DNA of 64,000 bases from Cloeon dipterum (Eukaryota > Arthropoda > Insecta > Ephemeroptera > Baetidae), in contig NC_088786.1 in the NCBI RefSeq assembly GCF_949628265.1, positions 4,960,001 to 5,024,000 on the forward strand. The letters are read 5' to 3'. Positions within the stretch are counted from its first letter, which is position 1. Each line of letters begins with the position of its first letter. Below are positions 61,201 through 64,000 of the stretch, one piece after another. The translations under genes were made by a program, and so were the position numbers. The notes beneath the pieces were generated by a model. The model saw nothing but the letters and a program-made list of their open reading frames with translations, was not told the DNA's origin and searched no databases.

Positions 61201-62043
61201 TGAACTAAGAACGTTAGTGTTGGATGAGCCACGCCTGCCTGCCTCTGCTCTGCAGATCATTCCTAAAGGGCTCCGCATTCTGGCCATCCATTCTGCGCCA
61301 ACAGATCCAAATTGGCTCAACTGTCTGTACTCGCATCTCAGGAGTAGTGGTCAGACTTTGAAGGAGCTTACCCTGAGATTTAACTTTGTGAATCCCGGCA
61401 CCCACGACGAGCCCCGGCCAGTATGCAACTTTGATCTCTCACAGGTACTGAAATAATTTGTGATTTAGTACGGGTTTAATGCTTTTTAATTTCAGGTTGT
61501 GGATTCGTGCCCTGAGCTGAAGAGTTTGGTGATTGATGGAGTGAACGTCATTTGGGACTCCGAACAGAACATCACCTTTGCAGAAAAAAAGCCATTACCA
61601 CAACTAAAATATGCGCACTTGGGCAGAATCGTCAGTGCCCAGGCCGTCACTAGGTTGCTCCGGTGTGCACCTGACCTCAGGGTGTTACACGCCTTCTGTT
61701 GTCCTGACCTACAGGACCGTGAGTTGAGGCATCTAGTGCCTCACATGAAGGTATATACTCAGAAATTCTTTCGGATTCGTGAATAATGCCAATATTAATT
61801 TAATATTTGCAGAAGCTTGAGTGTTTTTACATTTATGAGGCACGTCAGGTGAAAACCTCTGGATCTGTAAACGCGCTGATCGGCGCTTGTGGCCAACTAA
61901 GCCGACTGGGCAACCTGGCCACGTGGGGCCTTGACTGCGAAAGTTCGCGCGCAGTGCACAACGTGATCAACTCGGGTCAGCTGCAACTTGAGCTTCTCAA
62001 CGGCTCCCATTGGTTCAACTCCACTTGCGTTCGGACAGTTTGA
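58205..62043 (+). CDS. Leucine-rich-repeat protein (FBXL-like repeats, no F-box seen)
   Basis: Eight exons: 58205-58294, 58767-59030, 59711-59881, 60480-60702, 60769-60991, 61129-61444, 61496-61750, 61813-62043; 590 residues in frame. The protein starts MPQRKQPRSLKTLSQECITY and contains many amphipathic leucine-rich segments of the RNI/FBXL type, such as LRSLEIARTALLRL, LRKLVMRNIANDAIL, CPNLEELDVAHSRQVTDNG, SSLHTLDISNTGVSTTGVL, CPELRTLVLDEPRL and CPELKSLVIDGVNVIW. Such solenoids bind partner proteins, often in ubiquitin ligases. No N-terminal F-box consensus is apparent, so a ligase role is only a possibility. The start codon exon follows a ttacag acceptor, implying a 5' non-coding exon upstream. 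AATAAA at 62190-62195 is a plausible poly(A) signal. I do not recognise the ortholog. Confidence 0.85.
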
Positions 62044-62625
62044 GTACCTACGCAGGTGCAAAAACTAAGGCTGTGTTTTATGTGTGCATTTCTCAGCAGT
62101 GCCAATCGAGTAAAATATTGTCGGGTAGTGAACAAAGAGTATATCAATCCAAAATAATGTGTTCCCCAATGAGCTATTTTCGCTGTAGAAATAAAACTTG
62201 ATGTTCGCAGATAATTGTTGTTTTGCTGACCTTTTGAAAACTAGGAAAAATCACAGTCCACCACAGAATAATTTAATTTTTAACAAAATATCGGAAAATC
62301 TTTTAATTCAGAGAGGAGATAATTATTTATGTTGATGCATTTTTCCTGACTATATATAGATTTTAGAAACGTACTAATTCATTTTTGTGTCAATTTACCC
62401 CTTAATTACTTGACATCCATTCCAATGCGTATTTAAAGTGTTTTTTTTTCCAGGGGATTAGGACAAAAAAGAGTCACGCCAACCCATTAAAGCGTAGATA
62501 ATCCACATTGGGGTTGGAATGATAAAATCAAATTGTACGTCATACGCATCGGAAAAAAAATTATTTTGCTGCCCCTTTATGTATTGAAGCTTTCAGTATC
62601 AGTGGAGCTCCCAAAGTCGAGGGAA
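62044..62625. other. 3' UTR of the LRR gene and promoter region of the ionotropic receptor
   Basis: Contains AATAAA at 62190-62195, followed by AT-rich sequence without a supported gene up to the receptor start codon. Confidence 0.55.
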
Positions 62626-64000
62626 ATGCATCCAAATAAACCAACCAGGGCGTTGCTTTTAGCCACCTGCTTCTGCTTTTTGTTTTTGGTTGCAGCGGCC
62701 GTTGGACAAAGAGCAACCTCCGATGACGGATGGAATGAAGAAATTTGGCTATCAGCATGCGAATTCATTCTTCAGTATCACGCACAGTGGCCCATCAGAA
62801 GGACTGTCGTAGTATACCACCCACTTAAAGGGAGAGGTAAGATTTATTTGTAAATTTTACGTATTAAGTAATTCGTGGATTGCTGCAGAAAATTACTCAA
62901 AGGAATTGGCGATGAACTTTTTTGTGAGGCTTTCAAAGGCTGGCGTCTCCACCAGTTTTGTGCGTATTCCCGGTCCTGGTGCAACTTCTGTGCTACGTTT
63001 AAAAGAGGAAAATCAGCCACCAGTCAACTGCATTTTAATGCTCACGCCAAACGATGCAACGTCTGGATTTGTTAGAGAAGTAGGTCACAATAATTGTTTA
63101 GACCTACCCCTAATTAAATAAATTTAGGCAGCAGATTTAGGTGGTACCACAGGCGATTCGATTCAATGGTTCCATTTGAGATACGGAGACCAGAGAAATT
63201 TAACTGCTGACGTTGGGCTGCGTTCAGACACTATCTTAACGTCCGCCTATTTTACATCAAAGGACTACGCAAATTTGTTTCGCTGGAACGGACTCCAGCA
63301 TGTTGAGAAATCGTCTTGGCAGGGCCCTGGAAGAATCCCTGCTGACATAACAGATCAGCCAAACAAGGACTTGACAGGGCAAAAGCTTAGTGTGGCAGTT
63401 TTCGACGTACGTTAATACATTATTACAAAAAAATACTTAAATAATTTTAACACGATAAATTCGCACAGGATCCTCCTTTTGTATATATTTCCAATGCAAG
63501 CGCCAGTGGAGCTATAAACGAGACTCAAATAACTGGATGGTTAGTCGACATTTGGAGGGATCTTTCGAACATTTTAAAATTTACGTTCGTATTTAACATT
63601 TTTTGATAAGTCAAGGTTAACTTTTAAATTCAGTTCATCTTTCTACAGGCCAACGCGAGTAGATGCCAACATTGGAATCTTTAAGCGAGCCGTTGAGGAA
63701 CTTAAATCAGGAAGAGCCGACGTAGTTTTGTATCCGTTTGTGGTTACTGCAAATGTTCTTGACGCCGCCGAATTTTCAATGCCAGTTATTAATTTGAGGT
63801 TAAGAAGTTCTCCAGGGAAATTAAGAAATTATAATTGGCTTTCTTTTCAACAATGCCAACAGGTATCGATTTCTGCTGCCTCGAGTTTCTGCAACATCAA
63901 GCATCGACCAATTTGTCCAACCGTTTCAAATACTTCTATGGAGGATAATTGCTGGCATTTGGACTCTGGCTGTCGCTTTAATAACAATCGCCTACATACT
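62626..64000 (+). CDS. Ionotropic receptor (divergent IR family), 5' part
   Basis: Ionotropic receptors are insect chemosensory or hygro/thermosensory cation channels related to ionotropic glutamate receptors. Exons: 62626-62836, 62889-63079, 63128-63406, 63469-63584, 63649-63798, 63863 to beyond 64000. The chosen ATG gives a signal peptide (MHPNKPTRALLLATCFCFLF). A start 31 codons upstream is in frame but would bury the signal. The ligand-binding lobes show DPPFVYIS, ITGWLVDIWRDLSNIL and the S1-type motif LKSGRADVVLYPFVVTANV. A first membrane span starts near 63930 (IIAGIWTLAVALITIAYI) and is cut by the window end. The pore and remaining spans are outside. The binding-site Arg expected after the second lobe strand is not evident, typical of divergent IRs. 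Subfamily not assigned. Confidence 0.8.

Noticed and set aside
1-64000. CRISPR arrays, rRNA genes, bacterial operons or viral genes
   Set aside because: No regularly spaced direct repeats, rRNA-like conserved blocks, or prokaryotic or viral gene signatures were found.

Overview
This window looks like nuclear DNA of an arthropod, most probably an insect. The genes are split by short GT-AG introns (about 45-500 nt, with a few multi-kb first introns). The gene set fits too: transglutaminase/annulin, ringmaker-type TPPP, TTLL5, a multi-Tudor protein and an insect-style ionotropic receptor. AT-rich non-coding DNA carries small inverted-repeat elements. I cannot name the species. No bacterial, viral, CRISPR, rRNA or convincing tRNA feature was seen. 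Exon borders were read by eye from splice signals and reading-frame continuity and should be trusted to about 1-2 nt. Where I summed exon lengths, the reading frame closed exactly for the Tudor, transglutaminase, AK1, AK5-like and leucine-rich-repeat genes.

Layout. 1-1.7 kb: Rer1 (minus, 3' end outside the window) with a tandemly duplicated, apparently mutually exclusive exon. 3.1-8.4 kb: a five-Tudor-domain protein (minus, 13 exons). 11.3-15.4 kb: a secreted protein with a Thr/Ser-rich stem and four tandem C-type-lectin-like domains (plus). 15.8-24.3 kb: transglutaminase (plus) with two alternative first exons, one giving an N-myristoylation signal. 25-46.6 kb: four minus-strand genes in a row, namely adenylate kinase 1 (with a possible remote alternative first exon at 30.2 kb), TPPP/ringmaker, a double-lobed AK5-like adenylate kinase and TTLL5 tubulin glutamylase. 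46.6-58.2 kb: a gene-poor stretch of about 11.5 kb. 58.2-62.0 kb: a leucine-rich-repeat protein (plus). 62.6-64.0 kb: an ionotropic receptor, 5' part only (plus).

Common threads. The minus-strand block mixes nucleotide kinases with two microtubule proteins, which suggests, but does not prove, a shared microtubule, axonal or ciliary theme. N-terminal variation is frequent: transglutaminase, AK1 and the AK5-like gene all have very short or alternative first exons that would change membrane attachment. Mobile-element remnants are mainly non-autonomous inverted-repeat elements (6.6 kb with a partial copy at 10.4 kb, 34.8 kb, 40.9 kb, 41.7 kb) and an interspersed family of about 300 bp with several copies between 18.8 and 37.4 kb.
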